Assembly: GCA_913060975.1 (NCBI GenBank)
Contig: CAJXVC010000011.1
Coordinates: forward strand, 1-64,000
DNA: 64,000 nucleotides
Source of the DNA: an uncultured Gammaproteobacteria bacterium
GTDB lineage: Bacteria; Pseudomonadota; Gammaproteobacteria; Pseudomonadales; Pseudohongiellaceae
Reading direction: 5' to 3'
Shown here: positions 55,055 to 63,419 of the stretch, in pieces
How positions within the stretch are numbered: the stretch's first letter is position 1
How the letters are laid out: each line of letters begins with the position of its first letter
Made by a program: the position numbers and the translations under genes
Notes under the pieces: model-generated
The model's input: only the letters and a program-made list of their open reading frames with translations
Told to the model about the DNA's origin: nothing
Databases searched by the model: none

Positions 55055-56590
55055 TTAATCCTGGAGTCTGGGTAGTGGCAGTTCGCCGTTTCGTAGTATG
55101 CGACCCCAGATGCGCTCGCCAACGGCATAAGCTTCTTCCATGATGGCGGTCTCATCGACTGTTAATACTTCATGATCGCGCATGATGAATCGGCCATCGA
55201 CCATCACCGATTCGATGTCCGAGGGTTGGCCATTGTGGATCCAGGCGGACAGAATGCGCCCTGCTGGTGTCAGATGGGGCTTGAGGGTATCCAGTACCAG
55301 CAAGTCGGCTTTCTTGCCAACCTCCAAAGAGCCAATATCGTCTGCCTGATTCACTGCCTGGGAACCACCGCCGGCGGCATCGGCAAGCATGTCTTCTGGT
55401 TGTGGCAGAGTGCCGGGAATTTCGTCATCGCGTTGAATGCGTTCCAGTGAGATCGCCGTCTTCATCACGTGTAACAGGTCATTGTTATTATTGTCGGTGC
55501 CCAGTGCGATTGTACAACCGGCTTCCCGCAGCGCTGTGATAGGCGGACTCACGCCGCGGTTCGCTGCCATCGCCGCTTGATGCGTAATAATGGTATTGCT
55601 GCGGGCCAAAGCGGCTATCTCCGTGGCATCGCAGTAACGGGCATGAGCGGCAAACAAGCGTGGACCGAGGAAGTCGTTATTGTCGAGAAAAATGGCCGGG
55701 CGCACGCCATGGTAGCGCAGCATAAATTCTACTTCGGCACTGGATTGCGTCATATGAATGGTGTAACCGAGGTCCCGGGCATCGGCGAATTCACGCACAT
55801 CGCGTAATAACTGCGGTGAAGATAGTTCGACAAGCGCTGCCGCTGGAAACACGCTGATCAAGCCATTGTTGCGACCATGCCATTCGCTGTATAAGTCGTC
55901 GATGCGCTGCATGCCTTCGGTGCGCAGCTGATCGGAGAAAGTCGGGGGCACACTGTTCGCCAATCGTGGCGGTGACATGGGGCCGTCCACGGTCTCGATA
56001 TCACGCACTGACTCGGCGAATACCCAACGTTGTCCGGTAGCAGCCAAGGCCGCGGCATCGCGGGCAATACCGCCGGTGTTTTGCACCATTGTTGTTGTGC
56101 CGGAGCGCAAGCCTTCCAAAGCGGCAACCACAGACATCAGCGTTGCTTCTTCCGAACTCATTAAGCTTTCCGGGCTTTCCGGCAGTTGCAAACTGTTGGG
56201 AAAGCCAAAGTCTTCATTGAAGCCTTTGGCTATTGTGGCGGATAGATGCGCATGGCAATTTACCAGGCCCGGCAGTAATGCCTTGCGACTGCCGTCATAG
56301 ATTTCGGCATCAGGAAATTGCGCAAGAACTGTGTCGGTATCACCAATCGCGGCGATTCGGTCGCCCTGAATAGCCAAGGCAACATCCCGCAAGGTGCGCC
56401 GCTGTGCATCATTTGTGACCACAGTGGTATGAGTGAAGACAACGCTTTGCGCGGCCGTGGCGCTATTTTGCGCCAGCAATTTTTCTGTGCTCAGCATGCT
56501 GGCGCCCAATGCTGCGCCTGCTCCGGCCAGTAACGACCGGCGACTCAGGCGTGGCAACTCCCGGGCGGAATCAGATTTCTTCTGTGTCAT
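55055..56590 (-). CDS. Tat-exported amidohydrolase-family protein
   Basis: The 511-residue protein begins with a twin-arginine signal (LSRRSLLAGAGAALGAS), so it acts outside the cytoplasm. The metal-dependent amidohydrolase core has the LPGLVNCHAHL motif (HxH), the later His in YTIHMTQ and AAHARYCDAT, and the catalytic Asp in ALGTDNNNND. It is of the ATZ/TRZ-like group that removes chlorine, amine or similar groups from heterocycles. A periplasmic member is unusual. The substrate is unknown. A quinoprotein-like gene precedes it on the same strand, 39 bases away. Confidence 0.82.
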   Translation of the reverse strand: MTQKKSDSARELPRLSRRSLLAGAGAALGASMLSTEKLLAQNSATAAQSVVFTHTTVVTNDAQRRTLRDVALAIQGDRIAAIGDTDTVLAQFPDAEIYDGSRKALLPGLVNCHAHLSATIAKGFNEDFGFPNSLQLPESPESLMSSEEATLMSVVAALEGLRSGTTTMVQNTGGIARDAAALAATGQRWVFAESVRDIETVDGPMSPPRLANSVPPTFSDQLRTEGMQRIDDLYSEWHGRNNGLISVFPAAALVELSSPQLLRDVREFADARDLGYTIHMTQSSAEVEFMLRYHGVRPAIFLDNNDFLGPRLFAAHARYCDATEIAALARSNTIITHQAAMAANRGVSPPITALREAGCTIALGTDNNNNDLLHVMKTAISLERIQRDDEIPGTLPQPEDMLADAAGGGSQAVNQADDIGSLEVGKKADLLVLDTLKPHLTPAGRILSAWIHNGQPSDIESVMVDGRFIMRDHEVLTVDETAIMEEAYAVGERIWGRILRNGELPLPRLQD

Positions 56591-56629
56591 GACACTCCCT
56601 CGCTTTTTAATTCAGAAGCAAAGAGCAAT

Positions 56630-58375
56630 TTACTGCAATGCATATACCAAAATTGCAGGATCAGTAGAGGGTGTTGCCAGCGACTCGCCATTTTCACTCA
56701 TGAAGTTGCCGATAATGCCGTACAAGCTGCCAATGAACCGGCTGGGTTGGCCGCGGATAATGGCGACATACTGCACGCCATCGACGGCATAGGTGATCGG
56801 GAATGACGAAGGCAGATGCCCTAGCGCTGTCTCCCACAGGGTGTCGCCAGTGGTTGCATCGATGGCTTTAAATGACTGATCCAGAAAGCCGGTAAAAATC
56901 ACGTCGCCAGCGGTAGAAAGGGCTGCGGTAGCAGGCGGCGTTTTGTAGCGCTGCGTCCAGCCAAGCTGCTGATCATTCATATCGATTGCTTGCAGCCTGC
57001 CAAAATTCCCGTCACTGTCGACGCGGGGCTGCGGGTCCAGTGTGACGCCAGATGACAACAAGCTGCTCTCGCCGCCTAGTGGGCCACCCATCATGCAAAC
57101 TTCAGATAGGGGCAGGTATAACATCTTGCTGGCAGTATTGTAGGCGCCCGATTGCCAGTTGCGACCACCCAGCAGGTACGGGCAAAGCAAGTGGCCTTGC
57201 TCGGCGTTGGGAATGGCAAAACTTTCCAATGACTTTTTGCCAGTAACGGGGTCGATAGCAGCAATCATGTTTTGAATGCCGGTATCCAACGAGTCGAGAT
57301 ACTGACCGGTGCCGGCATCCAGCACATCGTACAGGGCCATCTTGCCAGCGGTGAAGATGACTTTACGGTTCTCACCATTGATTGGCAGTTCGCTAATCTG
57401 TCGTTCATAGACCCAATCCAGATCCCATTGGTCATTTTCAATATGTTGGTAATGCCAGACGAGCTCGCCGGTCGCCGGCCGTAAAGCAAGAGTGGTATTG
57501 GTATACAGGGCGTCATTGGAAACCCCGGCAATATTCAGGTCGGGTAGTAACGGGGCGGTATCGTAAGTGGGCGCCGTGCCGAAAAAGATCAAATCCAGAT
57601 CAGCGTCGTAGCTGCCCGGAATCCAGACGGAACCACCACTGCGCTCTTCCAGTGTCAGGTCATTCCATGTTTCGCCGCCCGGTGTATCAGGGCGAGCAAC
57701 CGTATAGAAGCGCCACAGTTCTGCGCCAGTCTCGAGGTCGAGGCCGAAAATGAAGCCGCCCTGAGGTACTGCTGTAGCAGTCACACCTTGAACAATCACC
57801 CCGTCGGCAATTACAGGTGCGCTACGCAATGCGTAGTAGCCGCCAGTGACATCTTTCACTGGCGTGTCTATAGTTTGCGTCCATTCCACAGCGCCGGTGC
57901 GAACATTCAGCGCAACCATGGTCATGTCATTGTGCGGCACGATGACATTGTCGCCATGCAGGGCGACACCAATGCGGCGGCCGTCGAAGTTCTCCGATTC
58001 ATGCACATATGCCCAAAGCTGCTCGCCGCTGCGGGCGTCCAGTGCCAATAGTCTATTGCCAGTATCAGCAATAAACATGACGCCATCGTGCACCAGTGGC
58101 GTAGTCATATTGCCACCCTGCGAAAGCGGCGCTTGCCAGGCCAAAGCGAGATTGGCGGCATTGGCGCGGGAGATTTGGGTCAGGGGGCTGTGGCCACTCA
58201 GATCATAAGTGCGACGCCACATTAGCCAATCCTCTGGTGGTGGATTCTGTAAATGCAGGTCACTAACAGCTTCATATTGCGTGAGCAGGCCTTCCTGCCC
58301 CGAAGTGGCTGGGACAAACAAAGTCGAACAGAAAGCCGCAGATGCTGCGAAAATAAATGGGGTAGGTCTAGTCAT
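56630..58375 (-). CDS. PQQ-type beta-propeller quinoprotein
   Basis: ATG 58375 (AAGAGG upstream) gives 581 residues with a signal peptide (near ATSG-Q). The sequence is an eight-bladed propeller of the PQQ dehydrogenase group: WLMWRRTYDLSGHSPLTQI, repeated ALDARSGEQLW-, ALNVRTGAVEW- and GLDLETGAELW-like blade motifs, and GGETWNDLTLEERSGGSVW. The adjacent cysteine pair seen in methanol dehydrogenases is absent. It probably oxidises an alcohol in the periplasm with PQQ. It may be co-transcribed with the amidohydrolase at 55055. Confidence 0.8.
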   Translation of the reverse strand: MTRPTPFIFAASAAFCSTLFVPATSGQEGLLTQYEAVSDLHLQNPPPEDWLMWRRTYDLSGHSPLTQISRANAANLALAWQAPLSQGGNMTTPLVHDGVMFIADTGNRLLALDARSGEQLWAYVHESENFDGRRIGVALHGDNVIVPHNDMTMVALNVRTGAVEWTQTIDTPVKDVTGGYYALRSAPVIADGVIVQGVTATAVPQGGFIFGLDLETGAELWRFYTVARPDTPGGETWNDLTLEERSGGSVWIPGSYDADLDLIFFGTAPTYDTAPLLPDLNIAGVSNDALYTNTTLALRPATGELVWHYQHIENDQWDLDWVYERQISELPINGENRKVIFTAGKMALYDVLDAGTGQYLDSLDTGIQNMIAAIDPVTGKKSLESFAIPNAEQGHLLCPYLLGGRNWQSGAYNTASKMLYLPLSEVCMMGGPLGGESSLLSSGVTLDPQPRVDSDGNFGRLQAIDMNDQQLGWTQRYKTPPATAALSTAGDVIFTGFLDQSFKAIDATTGDTLWETALGHLPSSFPITYAVDGVQYVAIIRGQPSRFIGSLYGIIGNFMSENGESLATPSTDPAILVYALQ

Positions 58376-58522
58376 AACGAGCCTCTTATTCCAGGGCGCT
58401 TTTGATAATGGCAAGTTAGCACCGGTATGACTTGACGTCTACGGCAATGTAGTGCGAGGAAATTGCCGGAAAATACGGGCCATCTCAGCCAATCGGGCGA
58501 TCGTAATGAGTTGCCAACTCTT

Positions 58523-58546
58523 CGTTATATAAATTACTATATAACG
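58523..58546. promoter_or_regulatory. ModE-like operator
   Basis: CGTTATATA (58523-58531) and TATATAACG (58538-58546) form a perfect 9-6-9 palindrome matching the known ModE box (CGnTATATA-N6-TATATAnCG). It lies directly before the modA frame, so molybdate-dependent repression is likely. Confidence 0.85.
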
Positions 58547-58548
58547 CT

Positions 58549-59400
58549 ATGAATAATACAAAATGTCTATTTATAGTCAGGAAGCGAATCGCAGTTCGGC
58601 GCGTATTGAAAGATGTATTGAGAGACGTGCTGCTGGCAGCTTGTCTGGCGATGCCATATAGCATCCATGCTGAAGAGATCCTGCTTGCTGTGGCATCCAA
58701 TTTTGCGGCCCCGATGGGCGAAATCGCAGAGCGCTTCGAGGCGCAATCTGGCCATGAAGTGAATCTGGCCTTTGGTTCGTCGGGCCGCTTTTACGCCCAG
58801 ATCAGTAATGGCGCGCCTTTTCAGCTGTTTTTCTCGGCCGATCAGGAAAAGCCACAGGCGCTGATCGCAGCTGGACTGGCGCAGGCCGATACGCTAACAA
58901 CCTATGCCGAGGGCACACTTGTCCTGTGGTCGGCATCTCTGAATGTTACCGGGCCCGAGTTTCTCTCTTCACAATCCTTTACCCGATTGGCGTTGGCTAA
59001 CCCCGCTTTGGCACCATACGGTAAAGCCGCCGTGGAAACACTCACGGCACTGGAGATGCGAGCAGCGACTGAGACAAAATGGGTGCAAGGCGAGAATATT
59101 GCTCAAGCCTTTCAATTTGTTGAATCCGGCAATGCCGAATTGGGGTTTGTGGCAAGGTCCCAAGTTGCCGCGAAGCCTGGTGCGCAATCTGATGATATTG
59201 AGATAACCGGCAGCGGCTGGATAGTCCCTGCTGACTTGCACACGCCTATCCATCAGGATGCAATCTTGCTAACGCACGCCAGGGATTGCACGGCTTGCCA
59301 TGAATTTCTCGGCTTTATGCAAACGGCCGAAGTCCGGGCGTTGATCGCGCGCTATGGTTATCGCACCTCTGGTTCCATCCCTGATTCCACCTCTGAATGA
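58549..59400 (+). CDS. modA: Molybdate ABC transporter substrate-binding protein
   Basis: The 283-residue protein has the ModA pattern: ILLAVASNFAAPMGEIAERFEAQSGHEVNLAFGSSGRFYAQISNGAPFQLFFSADQEKP. The first ATG at 58549 touches the ModE palindrome and leaves no room for a leader. Downstream TTG codons at 58606 or 58618 would still give a short signal peptide ending SIHA-E and may be the true start. The permease and ATPase genes (modBC) are not next to it here, which is unusual. Near the C-terminus CTACHEF resembles a haem motif, but is probably a chance match. Confidence 0.9.
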   Translation: MNNTKCLFIVRKRIAVRRVLKDVLRDVLLAACLAMPYSIHAEEILLAVASNFAAPMGEIAERFEAQSGHEVNLAFGSSGRFYAQISNGAPFQLFFSADQEKPQALIAAGLAQADTLTTYAEGTLVLWSASLNVTGPEFLSSQSFTRLALANPALAPYGKAAVETLTALEMRAATETKWVQGENIAQAFQFVESGNAELGFVARSQVAAKPGAQSDDIEITGSGWIVPADLHTPIHQDAILLTHARDCTACHEFLGFMQTAEVRALIARYGYRTSGSIPDSTSE

Positions 59401-59692
59401 CCCAATATCAGGCTAGGTGATAGTGCTTGGGCAGCTCGTCAGTGCCTGACTAGGAGGCCTCGCCTGTAGTGACAAATATGATTCTATTTTCAGAAAGGTT
59501 ACTTGCAAAATGCAATTGACATAAGTAGCCTGCTTGCTGCCGTCGAGTTGTGAGCCCGGAGAAACAGTGCGCTGGCTTACGAGGTCGTGTTTATGCGACG
59601 CTCACTGCAAGTTTCATGATTTTGGAGACAAACGCAATTACAGTTAGCAAACTTCGGAATAAACAGATTCACGGGCGTACAGGAGAACATCG

Positions 59693-60322
59693 ATGTTAAC
59701 AATCTATGGCTTTAACAGTTTTAATCCATTCAAAGTCGTCGCCACGGCAGAAGAGCTCGGGCTGGACTATGACTACAAATTCGTCAATCTGGGCAAGCAA
59801 GAAAATACGACAGCCGCGTATGCAGGCAAGCACCCTTTTGGCAAAGTGCCAGCCCTGGAGCACGACGGGCATTGCATCGCCGAGAGCGCAGCGATCTGTC
59901 GCTATCTGGCCCGTATCAGTGACAACAAGCTATATAGCAGTGCACCGGCCAAGGCCGCAGAGATAGATAGCATCCTGGATATTATGAATATTCACATTGG
60001 CCGCTGGATGGCGAATTATTTCTGGCAGGAAATCGTCTGCCCGACTTATTTCGATAAAGCGCCTGATCAGGACGTACTCGCCGAAGCCAAGGGTTGGCTG
60101 GACAAACAGTTGCCCGCTATCGAGCAACGCCTGAGCGAGAACCAGTTTATCTGCGGTGATGAGATCACGCTGGCTGACCCATTTACACTGGCTTATTTCA
60201 TGATCAAAGAGCAAACCTCAATCGATATCTCTGCCTATCCCGGTATCGAGCGTTGGTATGCAGAAATGCTGGCCAGACCAGCGATACAGAAAGCCAATAA
60301 GGTCGTCTACAACGCTCAGTGA
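59693..60322 (+). CDS. Glutathione S-transferase family protein
   Basis: The 209-residue protein has the N-terminal thioredoxin-like domain (IYGFNSFNPFKVVATAEELG, GKVPALEHDGHCIAESAAICRYLA with the glutathione-binding Glu-Ser) and an all-helical C-terminal domain (about 85-205). The active-site residue near the N-terminus appears to be Ser or Asn (FNSFNP), not Cys. ATG 59693 follows CAGGAGAAC. It stands alone between modA and the hydrolase; the 292-base gap before it shows nothing recognisable. Confidence 0.88.
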   Translation: MLTIYGFNSFNPFKVVATAEELGLDYDYKFVNLGKQENTTAAYAGKHPFGKVPALEHDGHCIAESAAICRYLARISDNKLYSSAPAKAAEIDSILDIMNIHIGRWMANYFWQEIVCPTYFDKAPDQDVLAEAKGWLDKQLPAIEQRLSENQFICGDEITLADPFTLAYFMIKEQTSIDISAYPGIERWYAEMLARPAIQKANKVVYNAQ

Positions 60323-60491
60323 ATTAGCCCGCGCGTTGCTTGCCGCACTTATTGGGCAAGCTCGTGCCCGGCCCTGATATCTGTCGATTTCCTGTTGGCG
60401 AGCTTAACGTTGTTCTTTGTACCTGAAGTGAATTATTCTGTCCCCGCTATGCACCCGCTATGCAAAAAAATAAGAATATGGGGAACCCATC

Positions 60492-61634
60492 ATGATCGCC
60501 ATGCACCGTTCAGCACGCTGGCTCAGCGCCCGCTTTGTTTCTCTTTTTATCGTCGTTGCCGCTACACCATCACTATTCGCCCAACAGGCTATCCAGAGCA
60601 TCGATCACTATGTCGCTAATGTCTCCTTGGCGCCTTCCATGGCCGGCGAGACGGCGCAGATCTATGTGCGTGAGCGCGTCTCTGCAGGCGCCCAAATAGG
60701 CGAGGGCGAGGTGGTGTTATTCGTGCACGGCGCCGGTACGCCGGCAGAGGTGGCTTTCGATGTGCCATATCCGGGTTATAGCTGGATGGCCTATTTGGCC
60801 GAAGCCGGATTCGACACCTTCGCCATGGATACCACGGGTTATGGTCGCTCGACTCGCCCCTATGTCATGAATGATGCCTGCAATCTGAGTGAGGCGCAGC
60901 GCGTTGAGTTTGTGCCGGGGCTTATTGCCGCTGACTGCGAGCCGAGCTATGGCTACGCCGCAACAACGATTGAATCCGATTGGGATGATATTGACGCGGT
61001 CGTGGATTACATTCGTGAGCTGCGTAACGTTGAGCGAGTGCATCTGGTGGCCTGGTCATTGGGCGGCCCGCGCACCGGCGGCTATACTGCATTGCATCCG
61101 GAAAAAGTCGCGCGTCTGGTATTGCTGGCGCCTGCCTATGGCCGTAATCGTGCGAGCAGTGCGCCGGCAATGCTCCCGGTTGCAGGGCCGACTTTGACCA
61201 AGCAATCACAAACAGATTTCATCAACAACTGGGACCGACAAGTGGGTTGCGAAGCCCAGTACACAGCGCCCGTCGCGGCAGCAGTGTGGAGTGCCATGCT
61301 GGAATCTGATCCTGTCGGTTCGACCTGGGGCACCGGTGTACGGCGCGCGCCACGTACCACAACCTGGGGCTGGGGGCCGGATGTTGTTGCGCAAACTGAT
61401 CACGCCATGTTGCTGGTCGCACCGATCCATGATGCCCAGGTTCCCGTTGCCCGGGTACATGAACTCTATGAAGATCTGGGTGCCGAGCAGAAGGTACTGT
61501 TGGATCTGGCATGTACGTCCCACAATGCCATGTGGGAAACCAATCGCGAGATTTTATTCGATGCCACGCGTCAGTGGCTGAGCAATGGCAATGTCGATGG
61601 CACTAGTCGCGGTGTGATACAGCGAGGCTACTGA
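60492..61634 (+). CDS. Secreted alpha/beta hydrolase
   Basis: The 380-residue protein has a signal peptide ending near LFA-Q. The fold has an oxyanion segment LFVHGAGTP, the nucleophile elbow HLVAWSLGGPRTGGY with the catalytic Ser, the Asp in APIHDAQVPV and the His in CTSHNAMWE. Two extra cysteine pairs (DACN/ADCEPS; VGCEAQ/DLACTS) suit a periplasmic protein. The substrate is unknown; it may be an esterase. Start is ATG 60492 after GGGGAA. The stop lies in a hairpin loop shared with the convergent phoD. Confidence 0.82.
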   Translation: MIAMHRSARWLSARFVSLFIVVAATPSLFAQQAIQSIDHYVANVSLAPSMAGETAQIYVRERVSAGAQIGEGEVVLFVHGAGTPAEVAFDVPYPGYSWMAYLAEAGFDTFAMDTTGYGRSTRPYVMNDACNLSEAQRVEFVPGLIAADCEPSYGYAATTIESDWDDIDAVVDYIRELRNVERVHLVAWSLGGPRTGGYTALHPEKVARLVLLAPAYGRNRASSAPAMLPVAGPTLTKQSQTDFINNWDRQVGCEAQYTAPVAAAVWSAMLESDPVGSTWGTGVRRAPRTTTWGWGPDVVAQTDHAMLLVAPIHDAQVPVARVHELYEDLGAEQKVLLDLACTSHNAMWETNREILFDATRQWLSNGNVDGTSRGVIQRGY

Positions 61635-61646
61635 ATAGCCTCGCTA
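61622..61646. terminator. Hairpin overlapping the hydrolase stop, between convergent genes
   Basis: AGCGAGGCTA (61622-61631) and TAGCCTCGCT (61637-61646) form a perfect 10-bp stem; the stop codon lies in the loop. No T run follows, but the symmetry suits two convergent genes. Confidence 0.55.
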
Positions 61647-61667
61647 TGAAAGTGATGCAGGTAGCCG

Positions 61668-63239
61668 CTAGGCTTCCTGTACACCCGGGTTGCCCGCTTC
61701 GGCAACGAAGGTTTTGCGCACGCTGATCGGCGCACCAGCTTCGGTCACATAAGGCATGACCTTGTAGTCACTGCGCCATAACTGTGGTGTCAGCGTTGCT
61801 GCAACATAGCCGCGTTGGGCATTGTAGAATTTCACATGTGGGTTGTTGGCCAGCAAACCACTGCCGTAATCATTGCTGTCCTGACCGTCCCCACCTGAAC
61901 TGATTGACGTCCCGACGAACTCGCTACCAACAATTTTTGAATTGGGAGCATCGAAATCCAGATGCAGGTTGGCAGCCCAGTTGGAATGGATGTCACCGGT
62001 AAGTACAACCGGATTAGGCGTGCCGACGGCATCGAGATGATTGAGCAGGGCGCTACGTTCATGGGGGTAGCCATCCCAAATATCCATGGGCCAGAGTTGC
62101 TCGCCATCGGTGCTGACACTGCGTAATCCTGCCATCATGATCTGTTGTGCCATGACGTTCCATGTCGCATCGGCAGTCGCCAGATGCTGAAACAGCCAGT
62201 CTCTCTGCGCTTCCCCAAGCAGTGTGCGATTACTGTCTTGATGCGCAGCACAACTGGGTTTGCGGCCATCGCCGCAGGCCTGATCGCTGCGATACTGACG
62301 CGTATCCAATACACTCATTTCCATCAGATTGCCAAACCGCAGACGACGATGAATTGGCATGTTCGGACCTTGTCTGCCGACCGGCAAGCGAATAGGCATG
62401 AATTCATAAAAGGCCTGATACGCAGCCATGCGACGCCGTAATAACTGCTCGGGTGTTTGATCGTCCTCGGCCATGCCGGCGGCATAATTATTGTCGACCT
62501 CGTGATCATCCCAGGTCACGACCCAGGGTGCCGAGGCATGCGCAGCTTGTAAGTCGGGATCAGACTTGTAAGTGATGTAGCGATTACGGTAGTCGCCAAG
62601 GCCAATAATCTCAGGCCCCTCGTGATGGCGAACCAATACTTCACCCCAGCTACTTTCATAAATATAGTCGCCCAAATGCACGATCAGATCGAACTCCTCT
62701 TCAGCCATGTGTTGGTAGGCAGTGAAGAAGCCATGTTCATATTGTTGGCATGAAGCGAAAGCAAATCGGAATTCTTCCAGGTTCGCGCTGGCCGCTGGAG
62801 CGGTTTTTGTGCGCCCGACCGGGCTGGTAACTCCGCCCACGCGCCAGCGATAGTAGTAAGTAGTATCAGGTGTGAGGCCGCGCAATTCAGCGTGCGTTGA
62901 ATGCCCCAGTTCAGGAGTCGCAGCTATTTCTCCGGAGCGGACAATGCGGTTGAAGTTTGCCGAGTCAGAGACTTCGAATGCTGTGGCAATCACTGCTTCC
63001 TGCAGGCCGGCTTGTTGCAGCACGGAGTTAGCAAGGCGGGTCCACAGGACAACAGAATCGGGAGTAGGGTCACCGGAGGCTACGCCGAGAGTGAAGGGGT
63101 CAGCTGGTAGTGAGCTAATGCGTCGCGCTGCGCCATGGGACAAAGCGGGCAATCCGCCAAGAGCCATCGCGCTGGTTAATAGTGATCCATAGTGCAGACT
63201 CAACCTCAGAAATTCTCGGCGTGAGCGTAGTGTTGTCAT
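61668..63239 (-). CDS. phoD: PhoD-type alkaline phosphatase/phosphodiesterase
   Basis: The 523-residue protein starts with a Tat signal (RSRREFLRLSL). The N-terminal Ig-like domain and the metallophosphatase domain follow, with FASCQQYEHG, IVHLGDYIYE, VVTWDDHEVDNNY and VVLTGDIHSNW supplying the Fe and Ca ligands of PhoD. It hydrolyses phosphate esters in the periplasm or outside. PHO-box-like repeats lie upstream. It is convergent with the hydrolase at 60492. Confidence 0.93.
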   Translation of the reverse strand: MTTLRSRREFLRLSLHYGSLLTSAMALGGLPALSHGAARRISSLPADPFTLGVASGDPTPDSVVLWTRLANSVLQQAGLQEAVIATAFEVSDSANFNRIVRSGEIAATPELGHSTHAELRGLTPDTTYYYRWRVGGVTSPVGRTKTAPAASANLEEFRFAFASCQQYEHGFFTAYQHMAEEEFDLIVHLGDYIYESSWGEVLVRHHEGPEIIGLGDYRNRYITYKSDPDLQAAHASAPWVVTWDDHEVDNNYAAGMAEDDQTPEQLLRRRMAAYQAFYEFMPIRLPVGRQGPNMPIHRRLRFGNLMEMSVLDTRQYRSDQACGDGRKPSCAAHQDSNRTLLGEAQRDWLFQHLATADATWNVMAQQIMMAGLRSVSTDGEQLWPMDIWDGYPHERSALLNHLDAVGTPNPVVLTGDIHSNWAANLHLDFDAPNSKIVGSEFVGTSISSGGDGQDSNDYGSGLLANNPHVKFYNAQRGYVAATLTPQLWRSDYKVMPYVTEAGAPISVRKTFVAEAGNPGVQEA

Positions 63240-63305
63240 TCTTCAGTCCCCGAAATCGATTGTTGTTTTCGAGTCGACAGCCTAGCTACAAAATATTGCG
63301 CCAGC

Positions 63306-63323
63306 ATGACTTGAGCGTGACAG
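63306..63323 (-). promoter_or_regulatory. Candidate PHO box upstream of phoD
   Basis: On the minus strand CTGTCAC-GCTC-AAGTCAT resembles the PhoB box (two CTGTCAT repeats, 4-base spacer). The first repeat matches 6 of 7, the second 5 of 7. It lies about 70-85 bases before the phoD start. A second weaker box, CTGTCAA-AAAG-CAGTGCT (63366-63383, plus strand), faces the partial gene at 63420. Confidence 0.45.
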
Positions 63324-63419
63324 TTGTAAGAATCGTAGATGAATTGACATCCAATATTCACAAGACTGTCAAAAAGCAGTGCTAGCCTGATAGTTCCTGA
63401 CAGTTACTTTCTTAACCCT

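Noticed and set aside
59287..59301. CTACH haem-like motif in ModA
   Set aside because: ModA proteins do not carry haem, and the motif is not CxxCH placed in a cytochrome fold.
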